DNA from: Rickettsiales bacterium
Lineage (GTDB): Bacteria > Pseudomonadota > Alphaproteobacteria > Rs-D84
Direction: 5' to 3'
DNA length: 5,141 bases
Assembly (NCBI GenBank): GCA_031278055.1
Contig: JAITLD010000032.1
Location: 1-5,141, forward strand
The notes under the pieces were generated by a model. The model made no database searches, was not told where the DNA came from, and saw only the letters and a program-made list of their open reading frames with translations. Positions 5,117 to 5,141 of the stretch are shown here, piece after piece (position 1 is the first letter of the stretch; every line of letters starts with the position of its first letter). The translations under genes and the position numbers were made by a program.

Positions 5117-5141
5117 AAAAAAATGCTACACAGTTTTGTTC

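Noticed and set aside
5092..5123. Hairpin plus A run as an intrinsic terminator
   Set aside because: For the + strand the stem is followed by A, not T. For the minus strand the T run comes before the stem and the stem is followed by the REP sequence. Neither direction fits.

Overview
The window most likely comes from a moderately AT-rich alphaproteobacterium. The support is the type of FtsY C-terminus, an outer-membrane autotransporter (so a Gram-negative envelope), and the dispersed hairpin with ATTCCCGC / GCGGGAAT arms followed by GACA. A host-associated or uncultured gut lineage would fit an ankyrin-containing autotransporter next to a GT8 glycosyltransferase, but that placement is inference.

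Layout, all genes on the + strand. Positions 1-171 are the last 56 codons of ftsY, the signal recognition particle receptor GTPase. Three bases after its stop codon a near-consensus sigma70 promoter (175-203) begins. It should drive a structured RNA of about 235 nt (about 211-447) that ends in a clear intrinsic terminator. The RNA has a closing helix of about 25 bp, two internal hairpins capped by GNRA tetraloops, and a second pair of segments that competes with one of those hairpins. It matches none of the common RNA families I could test by eye. The terminator lies just 18 bp before the start codon of a GT8 glycosyltransferase (466-1509) that has no visible promoter of its own. The RNA may therefore be a free small RNA, a regulatory leader (attenuator or riboswitch) for that gene, or both.

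The gap 1510-1666 carries a strong extended -10 promoter. Its predicted start site is only about 8 nt before the most plausible start codon (ATG 1667) of a 1109-residue secreted protein (1667-4996). That protein has a signal peptide, two ankyrin repeats, a glycine-rich hydrophobic segment, a Ser/Gly linker, a long passenger whose second half looks like a subtilisin (S8) domain without its catalytic residues, and a C-terminal autotransporter beta-barrel ending in Trp. The tail 4997-5141 has no gene. It holds two copies of a 27-bp REP-like palindrome exactly 50 bp apart and an adjoining 11-bp-arm hairpin.

Functionally, the glycosyltransferase and the autotransporter both point to the cell surface (glycan synthesis and an exposed or secreted protein). 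They appear to be separate transcription units, not one operon. The most interesting items are the uncharacterised structured RNA with its alternative helix and the apparently inactive subtilase-like autotransporter.
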